Source: SSC4 sp964443225
Lineage (GTDB): Bacteria; Chloroflexota; Anaerolineae; SSC4; Amarolineaceae
Direction: 5' to 3'
Assembly: GCA_964443225.1 (NCBI GenBank)
Contig: CAYUCC010000016.1
Coordinates: 1 to 64,000 of the forward strand
DNA: 64,000 bases
Shown here piece after piece: positions 16,501 through 23,681 of the stretch (its first letter is position 1; the number at the start of each line of letters is the position of its first letter). A program made the position numbers and the translations under genes. The notes under the pieces are model-generated. The model was not told the DNA's origin. It saw only the letters and a list, made by a program, of their open reading frames with translations, and did not search any database.

Positions 16501-17996
16501 TTTCCAACAACGCGGGGGCTCTGTGGACCATCACCGGTCAACTGCTCGCCACGTTTGAAGCACAATCGAAACACTTCTTTCCAGCTGCAGGTTTCACCCC
16601 GAACGGAGAGTTGTTTTATGTTGTCAGTGCGGGGTCCGACCCCTTGAGTTTCGATCTTTTCTCCAGCAAGATTCAGCTCTGGGATGCCGACGGTCAACTG
16701 CTGACAACCCTGCCGGGCAAAACGCAAGGCATTCTGCGGGCGGTTGCGGTCAAACGTGACAACAGTCAGTTATGGGCAGCCGGACTGGATGGACGGCTTA
16801 AGATTTGGGATACCGACCAGGTGGCCGGCAAGCTGCAAACGCAACTGGGAACGCACAAAGGCTTTGTGCGCAATGTTAATTACAGCCCGCAAGGGGACCG
16901 GTTCATTACGGCAGCCGAAGATGGTTTCAGGCTTTGGGACGCTGTTGGCGAGCTAATGGCGCATCTTGAGACGCGCGCCGCTGTGGTGTACGCTGCGCGC
17001 TTCAACCGGCAGGGAACGCAGTTTGCAACGTTTGTTTGTGATGCGGAAAGAGTGGCGGGTGAATGCGACAAAGAAGCGATGCGGCTATGGGACGCCAACG
17101 GAAAGTTCGTGCGCGATGTAACCAACTACCGCTTTGGCGGTGGCTTCGATTTCGCTCCCGCCGAGGGTCGTCTGGTCATTGCGGGCGAGAGCAACACCGC
17201 ACTCATCCAGGGATCTGACGGACAGACAATCGCAGTCCTCACTGGACACACCGGTCCCGTCAACCGCATTGCGTACAGCGAGGATGGTTCGCGCATCGGC
17301 ACCAGCAGCGACGACGGGACGGTCCGCATCTGGGACGCCGACGGCAAACAATTGATGACGCTATCCGGACATACCGGCGCCACGCGCGGGGTGCGTTTCA
17401 GTGAAGCGACCGGGGATATCCTGACCTACGGTGATGACGGTTCCGTGCGGCTCTGGAGCGCCGCAGGCGAATTGCGACACATCCTGGATGGCCATCCGGG
17501 CGGCGTCAAGTTCGCCACGTTCAACCAGGCTGGAAACCGGGTCCTGGTTGAAAGTAACAAAGGACCGGTCCGTTTGTGGGACAGCGAAGGGAACATCCGG
17601 GCAGTCATCGGCGAAAACGCACAGTGGGTGGATGTGGCCACGTTCGATCCTGCCGGCGAGCGCATTCTGACGGTCGAATGCAACGCAGTCAACGAGGGTG
17701 ATTGGTGCATTCGACATTCTGTTAACTTATGGAATACCCAGGGCGCGCAGTTAGCCACTGTAGACAATCATTGGGTGACATGGGCCGCTTTTCATCCTGC
17801 CGGGGGCCAGATCGCTACGGCCGGCTGCGATACCTTTGATCCTGTCATCAACAACCAGTGCCTGGTGGGAGGCGTGTGGCTGTGGCGAGATTTTGTGGAT
17901 ACCGAGGCACTCGCCAGTGAGGCCGCGACGCGCGCTGGACGCTTCCTTACAGCCGTCGAGTGCCAGCAGTACCTGGGGCAAGCGCAGTGCCCATAG
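13554..17996 (+). CDS. EAD1-nSTAND ATPase-TM-WD40 protein
   Basis: 1480 aa from GTG 13554. This start is chosen over earlier ATGs because GAGG lies 5-8 nt upstream and because homology to the EAD1 protein at 53489 begins here (LADILAEIYSDHTSARTLA). Domains: EAD1 effector-associated adaptor (about residues 5-88), nSTAND ATPase with P-loop GQSGVGKSS (about residues 145-153) and Walker B LLVILDQVEEV, a long Glu/Arg/Gln coiled coil, a membrane helix AVAIAVIALVIAVAFG, a second Ala/Gln coiled coil, then about 16 WD40 repeats. Six blades carry an inserted C-x(6-10)-C loop. EADs are small death-like adaptors that join separately encoded partners by homotypic contact. This protein has no effector of its own, so a partner with the same EAD1 is expected. 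Confidence 0.93.
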   Translation: MPIPAAILTQLADILAEIYSDHTSARTLASSAGLRVERIAFDAKPVNYWAAVLEEAEAYGATQALLDRASAQYPNHTGLATVAQAYLAWRLPALPPQDLPDKPYRYLDRYHRADAEIFFGRGREIRELVELITAADSPPIVPLYGQSGVGKSSLLEAGLQPRLEGRYVVYYLRRDQGQGLLGTITAGLGAAPGDNLATTWHHLETQNVKALLVILDQVEEVYTRTNVQQPDELADFLDALGVLFADAGRRPRGRLILSFRKEWLAEINRQLDDHRLPHGKGVFLERLGRAGIAEVVAGPQSSPRLRSHFGLSVTATLPGLIADDLLADRESPVAPMLAILLTDMWTAAKTLDYDHPQFDEDLYHEFHRRGLSLDDFLSRQLGALHDKLPEAVDSGLALDLLAHHTTPLGTAEQRTLAELEQTYGHRQDVLPTLVQECRDLYLLVDPSRNQPDHPPASRLTHDTLAPHVRKRFDESDQPGQRARRILESRAVDWQEGKTGAPLDSADLAIVEAGQAGMRSWDTHEEALVLASQVERTRRQEEAERSAQAREQARQRELDQARQLAEEQRLRVEEGERAARGLRKRLIAATAAVAIAVIALVIAVAFGADNRTQRDRAERALATTTVAQGQAEVEAENAQSAQATAEASAAEAQQQRYMAEQRQQEAEARSLAVQAERLNSADPALALLLASEAARQSLRTGEEPPVEVAATLHRLLATPHVSLLRDVNAHDAHVWSIAFWPDETKFVTVGCDQRLSTGACLSGQARVWDASGALLAEFGQRPNDIVLASVSPAGEQILTADAKGVVQLWDATELREITTLPGYSSTLTSAIFSSDGKRILTVGEQKPTRLWSATGQLLTTLDTEGLDISNALFSPDGTRIASSHCATPGGSESCSTGYVRLWDIDGNLVTEFARGTGVRRVSFGPGGTMLTAECAELAGDRCVEDMVRLWDHEGQLLETLEGKRFLDPLRHVGFNASGTRILALSNNAGALWTITGQLLATFEAQSKHFFPAAGFTPNGELFYVVSAGSDPLSFDLFSSKIQLWDADGQLLTTLPGKTQGILRAVAVKRDNSQLWAAGLDGRLKIWDTDQVAGKLQTQLGTHKGFVRNVNYSPQGDRFITAAEDGFRLWDAVGELMAHLETRAAVVYAARFNRQGTQFATFVCDAERVAGECDKEAMRLWDANGKFVRDVTNYRFGGGFDFAPAEGRLVIAGESNTALIQGSDGQTIAVLTGHTGPVNRIAYSEDGSRIGTSSDDGTVRIWDADGKQLMTLSGHTGATRGVRFSEATGDILTYGDDGSVRLWSAAGELRHILDGHPGGVKFATFNQAGNRVLVESNKGPVRLWDSEGNIRAVIGENAQWVDVATFDPAGERILTVECNAVNEGDWCIRHSVNLWNTQGAQLATVDNHWVTWAAFHPAGGQIATAGCDTFDPVINNQCLVGGVWLWRDFVDTEALASEAATRAGRFLTAVECQQYLGQAQCP

Positions 17997-18114
17997 CACG
18001 CCATGATCTTCAGGATAGGGATCGATATCACACCGGAATGGGTACCGGTCCGAATCGGCAACCACATCCTCATCGGTGGCCGCGATGCCGGTCCTGGCCT
18101 CGAGACGGCGAATC

Positions 18115-18999
18115 CTACACAACCCCCATCAAAGCCAGGAACACCACCAGCGGCGTGCCGATGATGAAACTGACGACGTTCATCAGCAGGCTCATGGCGA
18201 ACGCGCGCGCCGGCCGCATCTCGCGGCGCGTGAACCCCACGATGAGGGCCCCCTCGACGATAACCACGCCCACCTCGGCCAGGGCCAGAACGAGCAGGAA
18301 CGCGTCGTAACGAAAGGCGGTCTCGACGAGATACCACAGCAGCGGCACCGTGAGCAGGTTGCCGATCAGCACGCCCCACAGTGCCCGCCGCGGCGAATGT
18401 GTCAGGCGCACGAAGAGGTACCCCACGCCCAGTTCGATGGCGAGCGAAAAGAGGAGCGCCAGCAGCACGCCGGCCACGAAGGGCCGCTGCAGCAGCGGTG
18501 TGTTCTCGGCCAGATGCGCCGTACCATCGTCGGCCAGTTCAAGCTGGTAGGAGGCGTACAGCTCTTCGCGCGTCACTGCATTGGAGATGAAGAGCTGGTC
18601 ACGGCCGGGCAGATAGACCGCCAGGCGGAATTCCTCGGGCAGGAAATAGGTGAAGTGGCACTCGCTGTCGGCGCATTCGCCGCCCCAAACCGTCGGCATC
18701 CCCTGCAGGCGCCACGTGCACGCCGCGGCCGGGTCCGGCTCGGCCAGCGCCAGGAACTTGTCACACGCCGCACCGTCGAAGCCGCACTGCGGGGTCATCT
18801 GGAAGTCCGGCGGCTGGCAGGTGAGCATCTGCGCGTAAAACGGCGCCTCCGCCACCGGCGCACCGTTCAGGCTGACCGTGACGTCTACCGAGGGCTTGGG
18901 CCCAACATCGGCCACCGCGGTGGGGACGCGCATGGAAGCCAGCAGAACGACCGCCGTCGTCAGGATGACGGCCACAAACCACGTGTTCCTGTAATGCAT
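18115..18999 (-). CDS. Membrane protein of unknown function
   Basis: 294 aa from ATG 18999, with GGAGG five bases upstream. There is an N-terminal signal/anchor helix (WFVAVILTTAVVLLASM), an outside domain of about 170 residues with six or more cysteines (TCQPPDF, QCGFDGAACDK, ACTW, GGECADSECHF), then four hydrophobic helices (GVLLALLFSLAIELGVGYLFV onward). The cysteine-rich outer domain suggests disulfides. I do not recognise the family. It is convergent with the EAD1-nSTAND gene and appears monocistronic. The 118 nt between the two genes holds no convincing element. Confidence 0.8.
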   Translation of the reverse strand: MHYRNTWFVAVILTTAVVLLASMRVPTAVADVGPKPSVDVTVSLNGAPVAEAPFYAQMLTCQPPDFQMTPQCGFDGAACDKFLALAEPDPAAACTWRLQGMPTVWGGECADSECHFTYFLPEEFRLAVYLPGRDQLFISNAVTREELYASYQLELADDGTAHLAENTPLLQRPFVAGVLLALLFSLAIELGVGYLFVRLTHSPRRALWGVLIGNLLTVPLLWYLVETAFRYDAFLLVLALAEVGVVIVEGALIVGFTRREMRPARAFAMSLLMNVVSFIIGTPLVVFLALMGVV

Positions 19000-19105
19000 G
19001 ATGACCTCCGCAACCACCTGGCACGGATTGTAACATCCTCGTCCAGAACGGTCAAACACGCCGCCAGAAGGTAACAACACTCACTACGTTTTGCACTTGC
19101 CCTGC

Positions 19106-19134
19106 TTGCAGGTAAATCGACTTCAGTGTAAAAT
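19106..19134 (+). promoter_or_regulatory. Promoter of TumE-like TA pair
   Basis: TTGCAG (19106-19111) and TAAAAT (19129-19134) with a 17-nt spacer, about 46 nt before the first ATG. Confidence 0.5.
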
Positions 19135-19180
19135 GCTAACGGCGTAGGTGACGTCCAACTCCCAATGTGAGGAAACGATC

Positions 19181-19477
19181 ATGAGCGTACAAATGGTTAT
19201 CGAGTTGGCGGATCGACGGACAGCGAATACGGTGCAACGCGTACTGGAGAGCTATCAAGCGCGGCTGCAGTCCAGTATTCAGCGTACGCGTCGTCGCCTG
19301 GCTTACTTCGAAGGGCACTATGCAACCAGCACGAACCGTTTTTTGACGGAGATGACTGCTGAGGACCTCGAGGGTGGCGACCTCGAGTACGTGGAATGGG
19401 CAGGCGAAGCAAAGCTCCTGGCAGGCCTGGAAGCCGAGCTACAAGAGTTGCGAAATGCCCGCTTCCAGCTTCCGTGA
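19181..19477 (+). CDS. Putative antitoxin partner of TumE-like toxin
   Basis: 98 aa from ATG 19181 with GAGGAA six to seven bases upstream. Mostly helical and charged (IELADRRTANTVQRVLESYQ, ELQELRNARFQ), with no DNA-binding motif that I recognise. It is placed directly upstream of, and overlapping by 23 nt, a TumE-like toxin, the usual order of such pairs. The antitoxin role rests on position only. Confidence 0.65.
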   Translation: MSVQMVIELADRRTANTVQRVLESYQARLQSSIQRTRRRLAYFEGHYATSTNRFLTEMTAEDLEGGDLEYVEWAGEAKLLAGLEAELQELRNARFQLP

Positions 19478-19832
19478 GTATGCCCAGCACATCCTCCATA
19501 TCATAGAACTTCTCCTGTCCACTGGGCAGGCTGTGCTGGTCGACCAAACCATCGATCAACGATCGGCGTTGCGCGGCTTTGTCGGCGGCGTACTGCACTT
19601 CGAGGATGGCAGCCAGTTACACTTCCGAGAATTCGTAGACGCATCCCTTCCAGAGCCGCGACTCATGTATGCCTATCATTTGCAGGATGCCGACAACGAA
19701 CTGATTTTTCGTTACGATAATGCTGCACACAGGCCTGCGCTATCACAGGCTGAGCACAAGCATACAGCAGAAGGCGTCCGGGTATCCAAGGCACCCACAT
19801 TCGATGAGGTGATCGACGAGATTCTTGGCTGA
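19455..19832 (+). CDS. TumE-like toxin (DUF6516-type)
   Basis: 125 aa from ATG 19455, inside the end of the upstream gene. The pattern LHFEDGSQLHFREFVD ... YAYHLQDADNELIFRYDNA ... KH fits the TumE toxin family (DUF6516). This is a small beta-rich toxin encoded with an antitoxin. The overlap implies coupled translation. Confidence in the family is good; the cellular target is not evident from the sequence. Confidence 0.72.
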   Translation: MPASSFREYAQHILHIIELLLSTGQAVLVDQTIDQRSALRGFVGGVLHFEDGSQLHFREFVDASLPEPRLMYAYHLQDADNELIFRYDNAAHRPALSQAEHKHTAEGVRVSKAPTFDEVIDEILG

Positions 19833-20063
19833 ATAGACACCAAGACCACGTCGAAAACACCTGTCGGCCGCCGGCCGCCTGGAATCGGCCAATGCCATAG
19901 CGGCCATCCACGATGCCAATCCGGTGCCATCCCAGCTCATCAACCCCGGCAAACCACTGACCGTCACGATCGGCGAGGTCGCCACCGGCGCGCACCCCGC
20001 TGGCGGCACCTTCGGCAGCCGGTATCTACCTCCTTCACGCCCACGGCCGCCAGCGCGACGATT

Positions 20064-20177
20064 ATGTTGAAGTTCTTCAGTACCGGTGAGCAAGGGCCGC
20101 TGGCCAACGACCTGATCAAGGCGGTGCAGGTGCTAAACGACGCTGCAAGGCGTACGCTCGGCGATATGGTCACGTAA
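20064..20177 (+). other. Short ORF, remnant of unknown gene
   Basis: 37 codons (MLKFFSTGEQGPLANDLIKA ... DMVT). Its second half is antisense to the end of the truncated C39 gene. The 230 nt before it (19833-20063) contains fragments with coding-like composition but no intact frame. I do not recognise the source. Confidence 0.3.
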
Positions 20178-20390
20178 CAACGTCATCGAGCCATTGAAAA
20201 CAGCAGCGTCGAAGCCAATATCTGGCAGGTTGAGCATGAGATTAGCCGGGCTGGTGCCGGTGACGCGAGTCCTGAGCAGGCGGCGTAGTTCATCTTCGGA
20301 CCGCTGCTCGTCGTAGAAGGCGAGCACCATCCGAACGCATGCCGGCAGGCAGCTATACTCACGCTCTTGTTGAATGTGTGGCACGTTCAT
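20133..20390 (-). pseudogene. C39-like cysteine peptidase, 3'-truncated
   Basis: 85 aa from ATG 20390: MNVPHIQQEREYSCLPACVR ... EDELRRLLRTRVTGTSPANL. YSCLPACVRMVL is the catalytic-cysteine motif of papain-like C39 peptidases (Q-x-x-x-SC.PA). The part that should carry the catalytic His and Asp is missing: the frame ends soon after LRDHIAERTPC. The break falls where the plus-strand remnant ORF begins, so a deletion or rearrangement junction near 20130 is likely. Confidence 0.7.
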
Positions 20391-20704
20391 AGAGGGACTC
20401 GGCCAATCTTGGACTTCCGACTGCCAGGACAGATCGCAGGACACGATCTGCCAAAATAGCGTGTCATGCACAACCGCGCGACGAGGTTAGTGTCGAGTCC
20501 CTGGTTTTTGACAACACCAACGGTTCGTGCTTTAATCGACACTACTTCCGGGCAAACACGATGATTGCCCTTTGTCACACCCAGTCTCTGCAAATAACCT
20601 ATGCCTTCCCACATCCTGGCCTGTGAGCGCCAGGCGCCGGCGGGTCACGACTTGGGCGGCTTTCACCAACCATCACCCAACCAGACGAAGGAGCTTGCCA
20701 GCCC
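20391..20704. other. Intergenic debris before caspase gene
   Basis: The minus frame shows GYLQRLGVTKGNHRVCPEVV and GLDTNLVARLCM without a complete gene, probably a decayed frame of unknown origin. A GAAGGAG ribosome site lies just before the caspase ATG at 20705. I see no clear promoter. Confidence 0.35.
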
Positions 20705-22795
20705 ATGTCCCGCACCCTCTACGCCCTCTTCGTTGGCATCGATGCCTACCCGCCGCCGGTCAACCCGCTCAGGGGCTGCGTCAACGACGTCACCCGCATG
20801 CGCGACCTGCTGGCTGCGCGCCTCGCCGGTTCACAGGATCGTTTTGCGCCGCGACTGTTGGCCGATGCCCAGGCCACCCGCCAGGGCATCATCGAGGCCT
20901 GGCGCGACCACCTGGGTCAGGCCGGGCCGGGCGACGTGGCCCTTTTTTACTACAGCGGCCACGGCTCCCAGGAAAACGCGCCACCGGAGTTTTGGGATTT
21001 CGAGCCGGACCACCTGAACGAGACCCTGGTCTGCTGCGACAGCCGGCTGCCGGGTGGCTGGGACCTGGCCGACAAGGAGTTAACGCAGCTTATTTCCGAG
21101 GTGGCGGCCAACGGCCCGCACTTCGCCGTGATCCTCGACTGCTGCCATTCCGGTTCGGGCACGCGCGACGCCGAGGATGTCACCGCGCGGCAGGAAAGGG
21201 CCGACAATCGCACCCGCCCCATTGCCAGCTACATCGTCACGCCGGAGCAGGCGGCCGGCCTCCAGGGGCAGGGCGCGAGCGCAGCCAGCCCGGCCATGCC
21301 CTGGGCCGCGATTGCCTCGGGCCGCCACATCCTGCTGGCCGCCTGCCGGCCGGAGCAGACGGCAAAAGAGACGCACTTCCCCGGTCCCAGCGGTCTGGAG
21401 CGCCGCGGCGCCTTCTCCTACTTCCTGCAAGATTCCCTGCAGCAGGGGGGCGCGACGTTGAGCTATCGCGACCTGTTCAAGCGGGTCAACGCCCTGGTAC
21501 CACAGCGCGTGGCCGACCAGCACCCGCAGCTCGAAGCCAGCGAGCCGGCCGACCTGGCGCAGCCCTTCCTGGGCGGCGCCATCCCGCCCGCGCCGACCAC
21601 CTTCACCCTCAGCGCAGACAAGGATCTGGGCTGGGTGATCGACGCCGGCGCCGTACACGGCATCCCACAGCCGGCTGCGGACGGTGACACAACGCAGCTG
21701 GCGTTCTTCCCCTTCGCCGCCGGCCCGGCCAGCCTGCGCGACCCCAGGCAGGCACTCGGCCAGGCCAGCGTGCTCCAGGTCCATCCGGGCCAGAGCCTGG
21801 TCGCGCCGTCCCGTCTGGATGGCTCGGCGCTGGACCGCAAGACCACCTACAAAGCCGTGGTGACCAGCACACCGCTGCCGCCGCTGGCCGTGGCCTTCGA
21901 GGGTGACGCGACCGCGCTGGACCTGGTGCGCCGGGCGTTGGCGACAGCCGGCCCGGACGGCGGTTCGTCGCGGCTGGCACAGGAGAGCGACCCGGTTGGC
22001 GCCGAATACCGCCTGCAGGCCGACGGCGACGCGGGTCGTTACCGCATCCGCCGCGCCACGGAAGCGCTGCGCCTGGCCGTGGACACGCCCGGGCTGAACG
22101 CGGAGAGCGCCACGCTCGTCGCGCGGCGGCTGGAGCACATCGCCCGCTGGGCCAGCGCGGCCCGGCTGAAAAACCCGGCGGCGCAGCTCCCGCGGGACGC
22201 GGTGCGACTGGAGATTTTCCGCGAGCGCGAGGGCGGCGAGCTGGCGCTGCTGGACACGTCGTCGGGGCTGCGGCTGGAATACGAGCAGGTGGATGGCCGC
22301 TGGCGCTGGCCGCGCTTGCAGATGCGCCTGCACAACACCACGCCCGACCAGCGCCTCTTCTGCATGCTGCTCGACCTGACCGAAAGCTACAGCGTCTACA
22401 GCGGGCTGCTGCCCCAGGGCGGCGTGTGGTTGGAACCGGGCGAGGAGGCGTGGGCCACGGTGCTGGTGCGCGGCCGCCTGCGCAAGACCATCGATCTGTT
22501 CATCCCGGACGCCCTCTGGCGCCAGGGCGTGACCGAGACGCGGGACATCCTCAAGCTGATCGTCAGCACCGACGAGGCCGACGCCACACTCCTGCAGCAG
22601 GACGACCTGCCGGTCACCGCTATCCCGCCCGCTACGCGGAGTCTCCCGCCACGCATGAACACCCTCAACCGGCTCATGGCCCGCGTCTACACCCGCGCCG
22701 TTGGTGTCGCGACTGGGAACGACCACGCGTTCAGCGATTGGACGACGGTGGAGGTGGCGGTAACGGTGGTAAGGCCGGCGGAGGCGGTGGTGTAA
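20705..22795 (+). CDS. Stand-alone caspase (metacaspase-like, C14)
   Basis: 696 aa. The N-terminal peptidase C14 domain starts at ALFVGIDAYPPPVNPLRGCV. The catalytic His86 is in YYSGHGS and C147 in ILDCCHSGSG. The rest (about 280-696) is a non-enzymatic region ending in a beta-rich segment (LRLEIFREREGGELALLDTS, LEPGEEAWATVLV) that resembles DUF4384-like caspase-associated domains. It has no ATPase or membrane helix. The gene at 34837 has the same two-part layout. Inferred role: an executioner protease activated by, or cleaving in concert with, the nSTAND proteins around it. Confidence 0.9.
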   Translation: MSRTLYALFVGIDAYPPPVNPLRGCVNDVTRMRDLLAARLAGSQDRFAPRLLADAQATRQGIIEAWRDHLGQAGPGDVALFYYSGHGSQENAPPEFWDFEPDHLNETLVCCDSRLPGGWDLADKELTQLISEVAANGPHFAVILDCCHSGSGTRDAEDVTARQERADNRTRPIASYIVTPEQAAGLQGQGASAASPAMPWAAIASGRHILLAACRPEQTAKETHFPGPSGLERRGAFSYFLQDSLQQGGATLSYRDLFKRVNALVPQRVADQHPQLEASEPADLAQPFLGGAIPPAPTTFTLSADKDLGWVIDAGAVHGIPQPAADGDTTQLAFFPFAAGPASLRDPRQALGQASVLQVHPGQSLVAPSRLDGSALDRKTTYKAVVTSTPLPPLAVAFEGDATALDLVRRALATAGPDGGSSRLAQESDPVGAEYRLQADGDAGRYRIRRATEALRLAVDTPGLNAESATLVARRLEHIARWASAARLKNPAAQLPRDAVRLEIFREREGGELALLDTSSGLRLEYEQVDGRWRWPRLQMRLHNTTPDQRLFCMLLDLTESYSVYSGLLPQGGVWLEPGEEAWATVLVRGRLRKTIDLFIPDALWRQGVTETRDILKLIVSTDEADATLLQQDDLPVTAIPPATRSLPPRMNTLNRLMARVYTRAVGVATGNDHAFSDWTTVEVAVTVVRPAEAVV

Positions 22796-22800
22796 CTGGC

Positions 22801-23226
22801 TTACTCTACCCGGCAATCGTCCTCTTCCGGTAGGCGGTCGGCTTCGTATGGCTCGCTGTCGGCTTCGGCAACCTTCTGGAGCATGCGGTCGAACTTCCCC
22901 CGGCTGCCCGCCTCGCCATATTCCACCGCCCAACGCTGCCGACGGCGCTGAACGATAGCGTCAACGTGCCGGGGCCAGTCATACAGGACATTCGGGTCAA
23001 TGTCCGCCCCGTTGGGCCAGACCAGCGTGCCCAGGTCGGTGTTTACCCTGACCTGCCTGAACAAATGTGGGTCGCGCAATGGGCCAAAAAGAGGTCCAAT
23101 CAGGATCGGCTCGAAATCAATGGTTTGTTCGACGCCATCGTCGAAACGCACATCCAAGACGTAGTTCCCGCCGAATGCGAAATCAGTCACGTCATGCAGT
23201 GAGATTTCGTCAGGTAACTGGTTCAT
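22801..23226 (-). CDS. DUF2442 protein (TA partner)
   Basis: 141 aa from ATG 23226; a TTG at 23241 overlapping the upstream stop is possible. It begins with a DUF2442 domain (YVLDVRFDDGVEQTIDFEPI ... FRQVRVNTDLGTLVWPNGAD) and has a charged C-terminal extension. It lies directly downstream of a DUF4160 gene on the minus strand, the standard order of this two-gene module. These pairs are generally treated as putative type II toxin-antitoxin systems. A second pair lies at 54749-55286. Confidence 0.82.
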   Translation of the reverse strand: MNQLPDEISLHDVTDFAFGGNYVLDVRFDDGVEQTIDFEPILIGPLFGPLRDPHLFRQVRVNTDLGTLVWPNGADIDPNVLYDWPRHVDAIVQRRRQRWAVEYGEAGSRGKFDRMLQKVAEADSEPYEADRLPEEDDCRVE

Positions 23227-23237
23227 ACATGGTACCT

Positions 23238-23513
23238 TCAATCCAGACCCTTGATGTGATGCAGCGTGTTTTCCTGCATCACTCGATCCCAGTTTTCGAG
23301 CAGCTCCTCCTGATGGAGCTCTGCCCAGGCGAGAATCAGATGCTGCTGGCGTCTCGGCATGGCGCCAACCAGCAAAGCGGGCGGGTCAATCGTAAAACTC
23401 GCCGGGTACTCACCGAAACGTGCGTGAAAGTGCGGGTACTGGTGCGTGCCTGTTTCGTAGTACATCGTGATGATGATTCCAAAAAAACGCGATATCTCGG
23501 GCATTTTAGACAA
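23238..23513 (-). CDS. DUF4160 protein (putative toxin)
   Basis: 91 aa. PEISRFFGIIITMYYETGTH, PHFHARFGEYPASFTID and RRQQHLILAWAELHQEELL are the DUF4160 core, whose H-x-H (PHFH) is the conserved centre. The start is 23513, or ATG three codons later. It is the first gene of a minus-strand pair with DUF2442, and is transcribed divergently from the caspase-nSTAND gene at 23678. Confidence 0.82.
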   Translation of the reverse strand: MSKMPEISRFFGIIITMYYETGTHQYPHFHARFGEYPASFTIDPPALLVGAMPRRQQHLILAWAELHQEELLENWDRVMQENTLHHIKGLD

Positions 23514-23597
23514 CTCCTTGCCAGAGCCAGTAAACCAAACGATCCATCACTCAGGCAAGTGACGTACACGATCCTGGGAAGATTATACTGCAAGGGT

Positions 23598-23681
23598 ATG
23601 ATGAAGACAAGACGACCTGCTATGCTCGCTCTTACCGTCGAACTGGCGTTTGGCTTGGCCGAGAAAGCGCAACAGCTATGA
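23598..23681 (+). CDS. Possible leader peptide coupled to caspase gene
   Basis: 27 codons (MMKTRRPAMLALTVELAFGL ...) with AAGGG upstream and a TATACT box at 23584-23589. The stop overlaps the caspase-nSTAND ATG (ATGA). The large gene itself has no good ribosome site, so translation re-initiation from this leader is plausible. Confidence 0.35.
   Translation: MMKTRRPAMLALTVELAFGLAEKAQQL

Noticed and set aside
21080..22933. Long open frame on the minus strand opposite the caspase gene at 20705
   Set aside because: Antisense shadow produced by GC-rich codon use; Arg/Gly/Gln-rich with no domain, and the plus strand carries clear caspase motifs.
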